A DNA stretch of 64,000 nt from Rhizobium sp. Pop5 (GCF_024721175.1 NZ_CP099399.1:4196501-4260500); one strand, 5' to 3'. Shown: positions 35,191 through 44,502, numbered from the stretch's first letter. Notes: a model not told the origin generated them from the sequence alone. Program-made: numbers and translations.

Positions 35191-36468
35191 ATGAGCGCGG
35201 TCGAATACGAAATCAACAATCCCAGCGAGCTTCGTCACGCCGAGGAGGCGGTGCGCATGGCGGATCTGGAAAGCATGCGGCCGTTGCCGCGCATCTCCGT
35301 TCACGCCTTCTGCGAGAGCGAAGCTCTGCAGCGCGTCATGGAACGTTGCGCCAACGATCGGCGTGTGGCGAAGGTCAGCATGCGCATCACCAGCGGCGGC
35401 ATCGCGGCTGCCGCCAACATGTTTGCAAGCACCCCGACGCCGAACCTCATCATCCTCGAGACCAAGGCGAATGCCGCGAACCTCTTGAATGAACTGACGC
35501 CGCTTGCCGCCGTCTGCGATCCCAGCACCAAGGTGGTCATCGTCGGTTATTACAACGACATCGGCCTCTATCGCGAACTCATTCGCAACGGCATTTCCGA
35601 ATATATGGTCCAGCCCGTTGCCATGCCCGATGTCCTCACGGCAATGGCCTCGATATTCGTCGATCCGGAAGCCGAGCCGCTTGGCCGCAGCATCGCCTTC
35701 ATCGGCTCGAAGGGCGGCACGGGCGCCTCGACCATCGCGCATAATTGCGCCTTCGGCATTTCCAATCTGTTCTCCACCGAGACGATCCTGGCCGATCTCG
35801 ACCTGCCCTATGGCACGGCGAACATCGATTTCGACCAGGATCCGGCCCAGGGCATCGCCGAGGCGGTCTTCGCGCCCGATCGTCTCGACGAGGTCTTCCT
35901 TGATCGCTTGCTGACGAAATGCTCCGAGCATCTTTCTCTGCTCGCCGCACCGTCGCTGCTCGACCGCGCCTATGATTTCGACGGCCAGGCTTTCCAGCCG
36001 GTGCTCGACGTCCTGCAGCGCAGCGCGCCCGTCACCGTGCTCGATATTCCGCATGCATGGTCGGAATGGACACGCTCGGTTCTGTCGAGCGTCGACGAGG
36101 TGGTTCTGTGTGCGGTTCCCGATCTCGCTAACCTGCGCAACGCCAAGAACATGCTCGACGCCCTGCGCAAGATGCGGCCGAACGACAAGCCGCCGCATCT
36201 CATTCTCAATCAGGTCGGCATGCCGAAGCGCCCGGAGATTTCGCCGTCGGACTTCTGCGAACCGCTGGAGATCGATCCGATTGCGATCATTCCCTTCGAC
36301 ATCAATCTTTTCGGCAATGCCGCCAACAGTGGCCGGATGATTTCCGAAGTCGATCCGAAGTCGCCGACGGCCGAGACCTTTTCGCAGATATCGCACATCG
36401 TCACCGGCCGTGTCGCGATCAAGAAGGCGAAGAAGGGTGGCTTGCTGGGCCTCCTGAAGCGCAAGTAG
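35191..36468 (+). CDS. cpaE: Pilus assembly ATPase-like protein CpaE
   Basis: A 425-residue cytoplasmic MinD/ParA relative. Residues ~35-155 form a receiver-like domain (VSMRITSGGIAAAANMF, NLIILETKANAANLL). The deviant Walker A is GSKGGTGAS at residues 172-180, followed by ADLDLPYGTANIDFDQDP. CpaE/TadZ localises the Tad machine, often at a pole. RBS is GGAACG before the ATG. A palindromic repeat separates it from cpaF. Confidence 0.93.
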   Translation: MSAVEYEINNPSELRHAEEAVRMADLESMRPLPRISVHAFCESEALQRVMERCANDRRVAKVSMRITSGGIAAAANMFASTPTPNLIILETKANAANLLNELTPLAAVCDPSTKVVIVGYYNDIGLYRELIRNGISEYMVQPVAMPDVLTAMASIFVDPEAEPLGRSIAFIGSKGGTGASTIAHNCAFGISNLFSTETILADLDLPYGTANIDFDQDPAQGIAEAVFAPDRLDEVFLDRLLTKCSEHLSLLAAPSLLDRAYDFDGQAFQPVLDVLQRSAPVTVLDIPHAWSEWTRSVLSSVDEVVLCAVPDLANLRNAKNMLDALRKMRPNDKPPHLILNQVGMPKRPEISPSDFCEPLEIDPIAIIPFDINLFGNAANSGRMISEVDPKSPTAETFSQISHIVTGRVAIKKAKKGGLLGLLKRK

Positions 36469-36477
36469 ATGGTGAGC

Positions 36478-36570
36478 AATTCCGGCAAAAGCTTGCAGCG
36501 GTTTTGCCAGGCAAAGCGCAAAGTGCTTTTGCCGGGAAATGCGTGAAAACAAAAAGATAGAGCAGATTGG
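36478..36570. repeat. RIME-like rhizobial palindromic intergenic repeat
   Basis: CCGGCAAAAGC (36482-36492) and GCTTTTGCCGG (36525-36535) form 11-bp perfect arms. Inside, TTTGCC-A-GGCAAA (36503-36515) forms a second hairpin. The flanks, GCAATTCC on the left and AACAAAAAGATAGAGCA on the right, match from memory the abundant palindromic repeats of Rhizobiaceae that usually read AATTCC…GGAATTGCG…AAACAAAGAGATAGAGC. It fills the cpaE-cpaF gap. Confidence 0.7.
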
Positions 36571-36580
36571 ATCGAGCGGC

Positions 36581-38053
36581 ATGTTTGGAAAACGCGGAAA
36601 CGAAGGTTTCGGAAAGGCTGGAGGCGCAATCGCTCCCCCACCGCCGGCACCGGCCGCCCCCGCGGCCTCTTCCCCCTCGATTCTGGTCGAACCTTCCCGC
36701 GAGCCCGCGCGCCAGCAGGTAACGCCGCCGCCGATGCAGACGCCGCAGCGCAAGCGCCCGGTCCGCACCGACGAATATTACGACACCAAGGCGCAGGTCT
36801 TTTCGGCGCTGATCGACACAATCGATCTGTCGCAGCTTTCCAAGCTCGACGGCGAAAGCGCGCGTGAAGAAATCCGCGACATCGTCAACGACATCATCAC
36901 CATCAAGAACTTTGCGATGTCGATCTCCGAGCAGGAAGAGCTGCTCGAGGATATCTGCAACGACGTTCTGGGCTATGGTCCGCTGGAGCCGCTGCTGGCG
37001 CGCGACGATATCGCCGACATCATGGTCAACGGCGCCGGCCAGACCTTCATCGAAGTCGGCGGTAAGACGATCGAATCCGAGATCCGCTTCCGCGACAACG
37101 CGCAGCTTCTCTCCATCTGCCAGCGCATCGTCAGCCAGGTCGGCCGCCGCGTCGACGAATCGAGCCCGATTTGCGACGCCCGTCTGCCCGACGGTTCGCG
37201 CGTCAACGTCATCGCCCCGCCGCTGTCGATCGATGGGCCCGCGCTCACCATCCGCAAATTCAAGAAGGACAAGCTGACGCTCGATCAGCTCGTCCGTTTC
37301 GGCGCGATCACCCCGGAAGGTGCCACCGTTCTGCAGATCATCGGACGCGTACGCTGCAACGTCATCATCTCGGGCGGCACGGGTTCGGGTAAGACGACGC
37401 TGCTGAACTGCCTTACCAATTATATCGACAGGGACGAGCGCGTCATCACCTGCGAGGATACGGCCGAACTGCAGCTTCAGCAGCCGCACGTCGTGCGCCT
37501 GGAAACGCGCCCGCCGAACATCGAAGGCGAGGGTGAGATCACCATGCGCGATCTCGTCAAGAACTGCCTTCGCATGCGCCCCGAACGCATCATCGTCGGC
37601 GAAGTGCGCGGACCTGAGGTTTTCGACCTCCTGCAGGCGATGAACACCGGTCACGACGGCTCGATGGGCACGATCCACGCCAACACGCCGCGCGAATGCC
37701 TGAGCCGTATCGAATCAATGATCGCCATGGGTGGTTTCACGCTGCCGGCCAAGACGGTACGCGAGATCATCTCCACCTCGGTCGACGTCATCATCCAGGC
37801 AGCGCGTCTTCGCGACGGCTCGCGCCGCATCACCCAGATCACCGAGGTGATCGGCATGGAAGGCGACGTCATCATCACCCAGGACCTGATGCGCTATGAG
37901 ATCGAAGGTGAGGATGCGAGCGGTCGCCTGATCGGCCGGCACATGTCGACCGGCGTCGGCAAGCCGCATTTCTGGGACCGGGCTCGTTACTTCAACGAGG
38001 AAAAGCGCCTTGCCGCCGCCCTCGACTCGATGGAAGCGAAAACGAAGGAATAG
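36581..38053 (+). CDS. cpaF: Pilus assembly ATPase CpaF (TadA)
   Basis: A 490-residue type II/IV secretion ATPase that powers Flp pilus assembly. Walker [12 protein letters not shown] is near residue 265, the Asp box contains [15 protein letters not shown], Walker B is [13 protein letters not shown], and the His box is [12 protein letters not shown]. An N-terminal Pro/Ala-rich segment of ~50 residues precedes the ATPase. The start at 36581 is favoured over 36539 because the latter lies inside the palindromic repeat. tadB follows 5 bases after the stop. Confidence 0.94.
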   Translation: MFGKRGNEGFGKAGGAIAPPPPAPAAPAASSPSILVEPSREPARQQVTPPPMQTPQRKRPVRTDEYYDTKAQVFSALIDTIDLSQLSKLDGESAREEIRDIVNDIITIKNFAMSISEQEELLEDICNDVLGYGPLEPLLARDDIADIMVNGAGQTFIEVGGKTIESEIRFRDNAQLLSICQRIVSQVGRRVDESSPICDARLPDGSRVNVIAPPLSIDGPALTIRKFKKDKLTLDQLVRFGAITPEGATVLQIIGRVRCNVIISGGTGSGKTTLLNCLTNYIDRDERVITCEDTAELQLQQPHVVRLETRPPNIEGEGEITMRDLVKNCLRMRPERIIVGEVRGPEVFDLLQAMNTGHDGSMGTIHANTPRECLSRIESMIAMGGFTLPAKTVREIISTSVDVIIQAARLRDGSRRITQITEVIGMEGDVIITQDLMRYEIEGEDASGRLIGRHMSTGVGKPHFWDRARYFNEEKRLAAALDSMEAKTKE

Positions 38054-38058
38054 AGGTG

Positions 38059-39066
38059 ATGTTCGGGTTCGATCCGGTAGTCCTGGCAATCGTCGTTCTC
38101 GCCGCCGTCTCCGCGGCGGCGGTTGCCTATGCCTTGATGTTTTCCCGGATGGAGGCCGACAAGAAATCGGCGAACCGCATCAACCGCGTCAAATCCACTG
38201 ATGTCGACCGGGTGAAGGTCAAGGCCGCCCGCGATCGGAAGCAGGAATTGTCGAAGCGCCGCAAGTCAGTGCAGGACAATCTGAAGGATCTGGAAAAGCG
38301 TCAGCACGAAAAGGCCAGGAAGAACCTGTCGTTGAAATCCCGGCTGGCGCAGGCCGGTCTGGCGATCACGCTGACACAATTTTCTCTCTTCAGCGCCATC
38401 TTCGCCGCCGTACTGCTGCTCGTCGCCTTCATCGCCGGCGCATCGTTGATAGTCATGATCGGCATCGTCGTCGTTGCAGGCCTCGGCCTGCCGCGCTGGG
38501 TCGTCGGCTTCCTGGTCAAGCGCCGCCAGAACAAGTTCCTCAACGAACTCCCCAATGCGCTCGACGTCATCACGCGCTCGATCAAATCGGGCCTGCCGCT
38601 CAACGACGCCATCCGTCTTATCGCGACCGAGGGCACTGAGCCCGTCAAGAGCGAATTCCGCCGCGTGATCGAGGCGCAGCAGGTGGGTCTCAGCATTCCC
38701 GACGCCTGCGCCCGCATGACGCTGAACATGCCGCTTCAGGAAGTCAATTTCTTCGCCATCGTGATCGCTATCCAGTCGCAGGCCGGCGGCAATCTCTCGG
38801 AAGCGATCGGCAACCTGTCCAAGGTTCTGCGCGATCGCAGGAAGATGAAAGCCAAGGTTTCGGCGCTCTCGATGGAAGCCAAGGCGTCCGCCGTTATCAT
38901 CGGCGCTCTGCCTTTTATCGTCGCGACCCTCGTCTACCTCACCTCGCCGAACTACATGATGATCCTTTTCACCGATCCGCGCGGCCATTTCATCATGGGT
39001 TGCTCGGCGCTCTGGATGTCGATCGGCATCTTCGTCATGCGCAACATGGTCAATTTTGACATCTAG
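38059..39066 (+). CDS. tadB: Tad inner-membrane platform protein TadB (CpaG)
   Basis: A 335-residue GspF-type membrane protein. It has an N-terminal helix, a long basic cytoplasmic part (KAARDRKQELSKRRKSVQDN), a helix pair, then the T2SSF domain with SIKSGLPLNDAIRLI and VIAIQSQAGGNLSEAIGNLS, and C-terminal helices. With TadC it forms the platform for pilin polymerisation. ATG at 38059 is chosen over the overlapping GTG at 38056 for spacing to AAGGA. Confidence 0.93.
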   Translation: MFGFDPVVLAIVVLAAVSAAAVAYALMFSRMEADKKSANRINRVKSTDVDRVKVKAARDRKQELSKRRKSVQDNLKDLEKRQHEKARKNLSLKSRLAQAGLAITLTQFSLFSAIFAAVLLLVAFIAGASLIVMIGIVVVAGLGLPRWVVGFLVKRRQNKFLNELPNALDVITRSIKSGLPLNDAIRLIATEGTEPVKSEFRRVIEAQQVGLSIPDACARMTLNMPLQEVNFFAIVIAIQSQAGGNLSEAIGNLSKVLRDRRKMKAKVSALSMEAKASAVIIGALPFIVATLVYLTSPNYMMILFTDPRGHFIMGCSALWMSIGIFVMRNMVNFDI

Positions 39067-39081
39067 CGGGAAGGAAGCACC

Positions 39082-40062
39082 ATGTCGCAGGATCTTGCCG
39101 CAACTCTGACCAATCCAAGCATGCTGATCGCCGTCTTCGTGGCGATCGCGGTCTTCGCGACGTTCTATACGATCGCTATTCCCTTCTTCGAGCGCGGCGA
39201 TCTCAACAAGCGCATGAAGGCGGTTTCGACCGAGCGTGAGCAGATCCGCGCCCGCGAACGCGCCCGCATGAACGCGGAACCCGGCAAGGCCTCGCTGAGG
39301 ACCCAGAACAACCGCCCGGTCCGCCAGATCGTCGAACGCTTCAACCTGCGTAAGGCGCTCGTCGACGACAATACGGTCAACAAGCTCAGGGCCGCAGGTT
39401 TCCGCTCTGAAAATGCGCTGAATACCTTCCTCGCGGCGCGTTTCCTGCTGCCGTTTCTCTTTCTCGCGCTTGCCGCCTTCTGGGTCTTCGGCCTCGGCGG
39501 CCTTGCCGGACGGGGCACGGCCATTCGCTTCCTCGCCGTCATCGGCATCGCCTATATCGGCTTCTACGCGCCGAACATCTATATCTCGAACCGCATCGGC
39601 AAGCGTCAGCACTCGATCAAGCGCGCCTGGCCGGATGCGCTGGACCTGATGCTGATCTGCGTCGAATCCGGCATTTCGATCGAGGCCGCGATGCGCCGCG
39701 TGTCAGAAGAGCTCGGCGAGCAGTCGCCGCCGCTTGCCGAGGAGATGGTGCTGACCACGGCGGAACTTTCCTTCCTGCCTGATCGCCGCGTGGCGCTCGA
39801 AAATCTCGCCACGCGCACGCAGCTCGAACTGGTGCGCTCGGTGACCCAGGCGCTGATCCAGGCCGATCGTTACGGCACGCCGGTCGCGCAGGCGCTGCGC
39901 GTTCTCGCCCAGGAAGGGCGCGACGAGCGCATGAACGAAGCGGAAAAGAAGGCGGCCGCCCTGCCGCCGAAACTGACGGTGCCGATGATTCTGTTCTTCC
40001 TGCCGGTGCTGATCGCCGTCATCCTCGGCCCGGCCGGCATTCAGGTGGCCGACAGGTTCTGA
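39082..40062 (+). CDS. tadC: Tad inner-membrane platform protein TadC (CpaH)
   Basis: A 326-residue GspF-type protein, paralogue of TadB. It has an N-terminal helix near residue 15-35, two more helices around 115-160, and the T2SSF region WPDALDLMLICVESGISIEA and VTQALIQADRYGTPVAQALR. The C-terminus is FFLPVLIAVILGPAGIQV. It begins 15 bases after tadB with GGAAGGA upstream. It closes the plus-strand cpa run. Confidence 0.93.
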   Translation: MSQDLAATLTNPSMLIAVFVAIAVFATFYTIAIPFFERGDLNKRMKAVSTEREQIRARERARMNAEPGKASLRTQNNRPVRQIVERFNLRKALVDDNTVNKLRAAGFRSENALNTFLAARFLLPFLFLALAAFWVFGLGGLAGRGTAIRFLAVIGIAYIGFYAPNIYISNRIGKRQHSIKRAWPDALDLMLICVESGISIEAAMRRVSEELGEQSPPLAEEMVLTTAELSFLPDRRVALENLATRTQLELVRSVTQALIQADRYGTPVAQALRVLAQEGRDERMNEAEKKAAALPPKLTVPMILFFLPVLIAVILGPAGIQVADRF

Positions 40063-40119
40063 CGGTTGCCGTCGTTTTGGAAAGAGGCTAGCCTTCGATC
40101 TCAAAATGAGGGTTTCCGA

Positions 40120-40752
40120 ATGTCTACCGCAGGCATTTTCATCAGCATCATGGCAGCCCTGGTCGTCGGCGCAATGAGCCCCGGCCCGAGCTTCGTGGTC
40201 GTCTCCAGGATCGCGATCTCACGTTCGAGGCTGGATGGCCTTGCCGCCGCGGTCGGAATGGGAGTCGGTGGCGTCGTTTTCGCCGGGCTGGCGCTCGCCG
40301 GGCTGACGGCGCTGTTGTCTGAGTTCGAATGGCTCTATATCCTGCTCAAAGTCGCAGGCGGCGCCTATCTCGTCTATATCGCCGTCAATATCTGGAAGGG
40401 CGCCGCACGGCCGCTGGAAGTTTCCAATGCCGTCCGCGACCGCCGCGCGCCAGCGCGCAGCTTCCTGACCGCATTGCTGACTCAGCTCAGCAACCCGAAG
40501 ACCATCATCGTCTATGCCAGCCTTTTTGCAGCGCTTCTGCCGAGAAGCGTGCCTCTCGATCTCATCGTCGCGCTACCGCTCGGCGTCTTTGCGGTGGAGG
40601 CAGGATGGTATTCGATTGTGGCGCTGGTTTTCTCGGCACGCCATCCGCGGCGCCTCTATCTCCATGCCAAGGGCTGGATCGACAGGGTCGCAGGCGCCGT
40701 CATGGGCGGCCTTGGTCTGCGTCTTATTCTTTCGGGCCTCAGCCTCCGCTAA
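40120..40752 (+). CDS. LysE family amino-acid/homoserine-lactone exporter
   Basis: A 210-residue, six-helix RhtB/LysE-type exporter. The N-terminal MAALVVGAMSPGPSFVVVSR segment carries the family motif SPGPSF. Later TQLSNPKTIIVYASLFAALL is the typical NPK region. It stands alone between tadC and the convergent tadD and has no obvious pilus role. Substrate (basic amino acid, threonine, homoserine lactone) cannot be assigned. Confidence 0.88.
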   Translation: MSTAGIFISIMAALVVGAMSPGPSFVVVSRIAISRSRLDGLAAAVGMGVGGVVFAGLALAGLTALLSEFEWLYILLKVAGGAYLVYIAVNIWKGAARPLEVSNAVRDRRAPARSFLTALLTQLSNPKTIIVYASLFAALLPRSVPLDLIVALPLGVFAVEAGWYSIVALVFSARHPRRLYLHAKGWIDRVAGAVMGGLGLRLILSGLSLR

Positions 40753-40797
40753 GGTCACTTTGCCCGAAGGCGTAAGCCGTTCGGCAGCATGGTCTTG

Positions 40798-41634
40798 TCA
40801 GTTGGTGTTGCTGCCATCTGCCGTTCCCGGCGCCTTGTCCTTGGCGGCGAGCTTCTGCCAGGAATTCTGCTGCGAGAGCATGCCTCTGAGATAGGCGACA
40901 TTGGCATCGGCCTGCTGTGGCGAAAGCTCGCGCCTGGCGATCTGCTCGGCTTCCGGGAAGCGTCCCTGCAGGCCGACGACGAGGGCAAGGTTCTGCCTGA
41001 CGCGGCTGTCGGCGGTCGGCTGGCTGGCGGCGGAGCGCAGATAGGTTTCGGCGGTGCGCAGGTCGCCGGTCAGCACGTAAGACATTCCGAGATTGGAAAG
41101 GATGGAGGGCTCGTTCGGCTGGATGTCGAGCGCATCGCGATAGCGCTGTCTGGCGTCGCTTGCCTTGCCCATCTGATCGAGAATTGCGCCCTCGGCCGAG
41201 ATCAGCCTCCAGTCCGGACGGTCCGGTGTCTGCGCGCGGCCGATCGTGTCGAGCGCCTGCTGGAACTGCCCCGCGGCTGCCTGCGCCTTGCCGTAGGCGG
41301 CCAGCACGTTGCGATCGCTGGGATTGGAGATCGCCACCTGCTGCATCACGGCGAGCGCCTGAGCGTCGCGTCCGTTCATGCGCAGCAGATTGGCATAGTT
41401 GACGCCGTTGACCGGATCGCGCGGGTTCTTTTCATAAGCTTGGCCGAGTCGGTCCGTTGCCGTGCGCAGCTCGGTCGCGTCCATCTCTTCGACGGGCTTG
41501 GTGATCTTCGGCACCGAACCGGTCGTCATCCGGTCCTTGGTCGTCGAGCACCCGGCAAGGGCAAGCACGATCAGCGATGCCGCGGCACCCTGCAGGAGGC
41601 GATTCGTGAATATGGTGGTGGGCGAGGCAGGCAT
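40798..41634 (-). CDS. tadD: Tad lipoprotein TadD with TPR repeats
   Basis: A 278-residue outer-membrane-type lipoprotein. The signal peptide ends ASLIVLALAGCSTTKDRMT with the lipobox Cys. At least five tetratricopeptide-like repeats follow (for example NPSDRNVLAAYGKAQAAAGQ and QPNEPSILSNLGMSYVLTGD). TadD helps place the secretin in the outer membrane. Start at 41634 has AGGAACG upstream; the frame extends further 5' without a better start. Although part of the tad locus it is on the opposite strand, past the LysE gene. Confidence 0.88.
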   Translation of the reverse strand: MPASPTTIFTNRLLQGAAASLIVLALAGCSTTKDRMTTGSVPKITKPVEEMDATELRTATDRLGQAYEKNPRDPVNGVNYANLLRMNGRDAQALAVMQQVAISNPSDRNVLAAYGKAQAAAGQFQQALDTIGRAQTPDRPDWRLISAEGAILDQMGKASDARQRYRDALDIQPNEPSILSNLGMSYVLTGDLRTAETYLRSAASQPTADSRVRQNLALVVGLQGRFPEAEQIARRELSPQQADANVAYLRGMLSQQNSWQKLAAKDKAPGTADGSNTN

Positions 41635-41718
41635 GACGCGTTCCTGAATTCCGAAATCGGCGCCTGACCTCGAACGCGGAACAGGGAAAGGTTTGACGCA
41701 ATCTTCACTCCAGCAATA

Positions 41719-41738
41719 GTCTGTTAACCCTAACAGAC
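41719..41738. promoter_or_regulatory. Perfect dyad in the tadD / aminopeptidase divergent promoter
   Basis: GTCTGTTA (41719-41726), spacer ACCC, and TAACAGAC (41731-41738) are exact reverse complements. The site lies in the 143-base divergent region between tadD and the aminopeptidase, a natural place for an operator acting on either. Confidence 0.5.
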
Positions 41739-41777
41739 CGTTAAGGAACGATTCCTGGCGAGCGCCGAAGGACAATC

Positions 41778-43169
41778 ATGGCCCCCTATCAGTTCATCGA
41801 GAGACCCACCCCTTTCAACACGAAGGGCGGCTCGACGCTGCCTATTTTTGCAGTCACCCCTGCTCATATCGAGACCGCAACGATCGATCCGATCGCGCTC
41901 GATTGGGCGCGCAAGGCTGGCTACAAGGCCGAAAGCGGATCGCTGCTGCTGATCCCGACAGCCGACGGCCATCTTGGCGGCGCGCTCTACGGCCTCGGCG
42001 CCAATCCGTCCGAGCAGCCTTTCATCACCGGCAGGCTCGCCCGTACGCTGCCGGCCGGCGACTGGCACATCGAGACCGCGCCGCTGACGGCAAATCGCCT
42101 CTCCCTCGGTTTCGGCCTCGGCAGCTACCGCTTCGACCGCTACAAGTCGGAAAAATCTCCGATGGCGACGCTGATGATCCCCCGCGATGCCGACGGCGCC
42201 GACATCAAGCGGCAGCTCGCCGGCGTCTTTCTTGCCCGCGACCTCATCAACACGCCGACGAACGACATGGGGCCGGAACAGCTCGAAGCCGCGTTCCGGG
42301 GCCTCGCCCAGCATTACAAGGCGGAAGTATCGGTCATCGCTGGCGACGAACTGCTGAAGCAGAACTTCCCGCTTGTCCACACCGTCGGCCGCGCCAGCGC
42401 CGATGCGCCGCGCCTTCTCGAATTGCGCTGGGGCAAGAAGGGCCATCGCAAGGTGACGCTGGTCGGCAAGGGTGTCTGCTTCGATACCGGTGGTCTCGAT
42501 ATCAAGCCGGCCGCCTCCATGCTGCTGATGAAGAAGGATATGGGCGGCGCGGCGAATGTCATGGGCCTTGCCCTGATGATCATGGATGCCAAGTTGAAAG
42601 TCGATCTGCGTGTCATCATCCCGGTCGTCGAGAATGCGATCTCGTCCAATGCCTTCCGTCCCGGCGACATCTATCGCAGCCGAAAGGGCCTGACCGTCCA
42701 GATCGACAATACCGATGCCGAAGGCCGTCTGATTCTTGCCGACGCGCTCGCCTATGCCGACGAAGAAGAGCCCGAACTGCTGATCGACATGGCGACGCTG
42801 ACAGGCGCTGCCCGCGTCGCGCTCGGCCCGGATCTCCCGCCTTTCTTCACCGACGATGACAATCTGGCGCATGATCTCACTGAAGCGAGCCTGGAAACGG
42901 ATGATCCGCTCTGGCGCCTGCCGCTCTATTCCGGCTACGAAAAGGACATCCGTACCAAGTTCGCCGACCTCACCAATGCACCGGTCGGCGGCATGGCAGG
43001 TGCGATCACGGCCGCACTTTTCCTCAAGCGTTTCGTCAGCAAGACGAAAAGCTGGGCGCATTTTGACATTTACGGCTGGGCCCAGTCGGAGCGGCCGCAT
43101 TCGCCGGGCGGCGGGGAGGCGCAGGCGATCCGCGCGCTCTTCCACCATATTCGCCAGAGTGTGCGCTGA
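41778..43169 (+). CDS. M17 leucyl aminopeptidase
   Basis: A 463-residue cytosolic metalloaminopeptidase of the PepA/PepB family. The active-site region includes VGKGVCFDTGGLDIKPAASM with metal-binding Lys and Asp, and the signature NTDAEGRLILADALAYAD. The N-terminal domain is short and divergent, as in many alphaproteobacterial PepB-like members. It is monocistronic-looking, with a perfect hairpin 31 bases after the stop. Confidence 0.93.
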   Translation: MAPYQFIERPTPFNTKGGSTLPIFAVTPAHIETATIDPIALDWARKAGYKAESGSLLLIPTADGHLGGALYGLGANPSEQPFITGRLARTLPAGDWHIETAPLTANRLSLGFGLGSYRFDRYKSEKSPMATLMIPRDADGADIKRQLAGVFLARDLINTPTNDMGPEQLEAAFRGLAQHYKAEVSVIAGDELLKQNFPLVHTVGRASADAPRLLELRWGKKGHRKVTLVGKGVCFDTGGLDIKPAASMLLMKKDMGGAANVMGLALMIMDAKLKVDLRVIIPVVENAISSNAFRPGDIYRSRKGLTVQIDNTDAEGRLILADALAYADEEEPELLIDMATLTGAARVALGPDLPPFFTDDDNLAHDLTEASLETDDPLWRLPLYSGYEKDIRTKFADLTNAPVGGMAGAITAALFLKRFVSKTKSWAHFDIYGWAQSERPHSPGGGEAQAIRALFHHIRQSVR

Positions 43170-43200
43170 ATCTGATCGTTAAAATTTTATTCACCCTGCC

Positions 43201-43221
43201 GGGCGGCAGTTCCTGCCGCCC
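43201..43221 (+). terminator. Perfect hairpin after the aminopeptidase gene
   Basis: GGGCGGCAG-TTC-CTGCCGCCC is a 9-bp perfect stem with a three-base loop. It lacks a run of T on the plus strand; AAAATTTTATT lies 5' of it. It may terminate or stabilise the 3' end of the aminopeptidase mRNA. Confidence 0.45.
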
Positions 43222-43222
43222 C

Positions 43223-43268
43223 TTGCATGTGCATGGTAACTGCCGGAAAATGAAACGTTAGCGTAACG
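43223..43268. promoter_or_regulatory. Operator-like sites before the marR gene
   Basis: TTGCATGTGCAT (43223-43234) is identical to the second operator-like site before the SMR operon (14260-14271). A perfect dyad CGTTA-GCG-TAACG (43256-43268) lies 15 bases before the GTG start of the MarR-like gene. Autoregulation is plausible. Confidence 0.45.
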
Positions 43269-43283
43269 ATCTCCGGAGGGGCC

Positions 43284-43634
43284 GTGCCGATCGAACTGAC
43301 CGCCTCGCAGGCGCTGGGGCTCTGGCATGGCGTGGCGCTCGATCAGGTTCGCCATGATGACCGTGATTTGACGTTGCGCCAGATGGCGATCCTGCTGCAT
43401 ATTTATCTGGTGCCGCCGCCGCATACGGTGCGTGGGCTCGCAGCCACGCTTGGTGTCACCAAGCCGGTCATCACGCGCGCCCTGGATACGATGGGCGAGA
43501 TGGGTCTGGTCGACCGCGTGCGCGACGATGCCGATCGGCGCAGCGTAATCATCAAGCGCACCGTCAGCGGTGCGCTTTACCTCGAAAAGCTCGGTGATCT
43601 CGTCCGCGATCAGGGCCGCCGGCTACCGATCTGA
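43284..43634 (+). CDS. MarR-like winged-helix regulator
   Basis: A 116-residue DNA-binding protein with a winged helix: TVRGLAATLGVTKPVITRAL is the HTH and VDRVRDDADRRSVIIKRT the wing. It is shorter than usual MarR proteins (about 140), lacking part of the terminal dimerisation helices. GTG start with GGAGG at 43275. The NlpC/P60 gene follows after 10 bases and is probably co-transcribed. Confidence 0.85.
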   Translation: MPIELTASQALGLWHGVALDQVRHDDRDLTLRQMAILLHIYLVPPPHTVRGLAATLGVTKPVITRALDTMGEMGLVDRVRDDADRRSVIIKRTVSGALYLEKLGDLVRDQGRRLPI

Positions 43635-43644
43635 AAGGATGCGA

Positions 43645-44502
43645 ATGACGATGCTCGACCGCCGCCTGCATGCCTATCGGCCTGATCTCGCGGAAGCGGA
43701 GCTTGAAGGCAAGATCGAGGCGTCGCGCTTCGTCAAAGGCACCCCGGCCCGCGTCGCCGTCGCCGTCGTGGCTTTGCGCCCCGAACCAAACCTGGCCCGC
43801 GGCATCGATACGGAGCTGCTTTTCGGCGAAGATGTGACGGTTTTCGATCGCGCTGATGGCTGGTGCTGGGTGAAGGCGGTTTCCGATGGCTATGTCGGCT
43901 ATCTCCCGGCGGACACGCTCTCCCAAGGCAAGCCGGCACCGACCCATATCGTCACCGTGCAGCGCAGTTTCGTCTATCCCGAACCGGAACTGCGCAAGCC
44001 TCATCAGGCGATCCTGTCGATGGGGAGCCGTGTTCATGTTGCGGGCGAAGCGGAAGCGCGCGGCAACCACTATGTCGTACTTGAGGATGGAACAGCGCTC
44101 TTTTCCAGGCATGTGCAGCCGATCGGCGCCCTCGACGGCACCGATTACGTTGCCATCGCCGCCCGTTTCCTGGAGACGCCCTATCTCTGGGGCGGGCGTT
44201 CCGGCCTCGGCATCGATTGCTCCGGCCTCGTCCAGCTTTCAATGCTGATGACGGGCAGAAAGGCGCCGCGCGATACCGACATGCAGGCAGCAAGCCTCGG
44301 CGAGCCGATCGACCGCGCCGAAATCCGCCGCGGCGATCTGGTGTTCTGGAAGGGACATGTGGCCGTCTTCGAGGATCCGGAAACGATCCTCCACGCCAAC
44401 GGCCACAGCATGACGGTGGCGCGCGAGAATTTCGAAGCCGCCGTCAAGCGCATCGGTTGGCTCTACGAACAGCCGACCGGCTACCGCCGTCCGATCGGCT
44501 GA
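43645..44502 (+). CDS. NlpC/P60 cell-wall peptidase with SH3-like domain
   Basis: A 285-residue peptidoglycan-type hydrolase. The N-terminal half has SH3-like strands (ELLFGEDVTVFDRADGWCWV). The C-terminal catalytic domain has the Cys nucleophile in SGLGIDCSGLVQLSM and the His in RRGDLVFWKGHVAVFED, with GHSMTVARENF after. It likely cleaves gamma-D-glutamyl-DAP bonds. No signal peptide is seen, so action on imported murein peptides in the cytosol is possible. Start at 43645 is chosen for spacing to AAAGG. Its stop abuts the convergent permease gene. Confidence 0.88.
   Translation: MTMLDRRLHAYRPDLAEAELEGKIEASRFVKGTPARVAVAVVALRPEPNLARGIDTELLFGEDVTVFDRADGWCWVKAVSDGYVGYLPADTLSQGKPAPTHIVTVQRSFVYPEPELRKPHQAILSMGSRVHVAGEAEARGNHYVVLEDGTALFSRHVQPIGALDGTDYVAIAARFLETPYLWGGRSGLGIDCSGLVQLSMLMTGRKAPRDTDMQAASLGEPIDRAEIRRGDLVFWKGHVAVFEDPETILHANGHSMTVARENFEAAVKRIGWLYEQPTGYRRPIG

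Noticed and set aside
36539..36580. CpaF start at 36539
   Set aside because: This ATG lies within the palindromic repeat and lacks a properly spaced ribosome site; 36581 matches the usual MFGKRG-type start.
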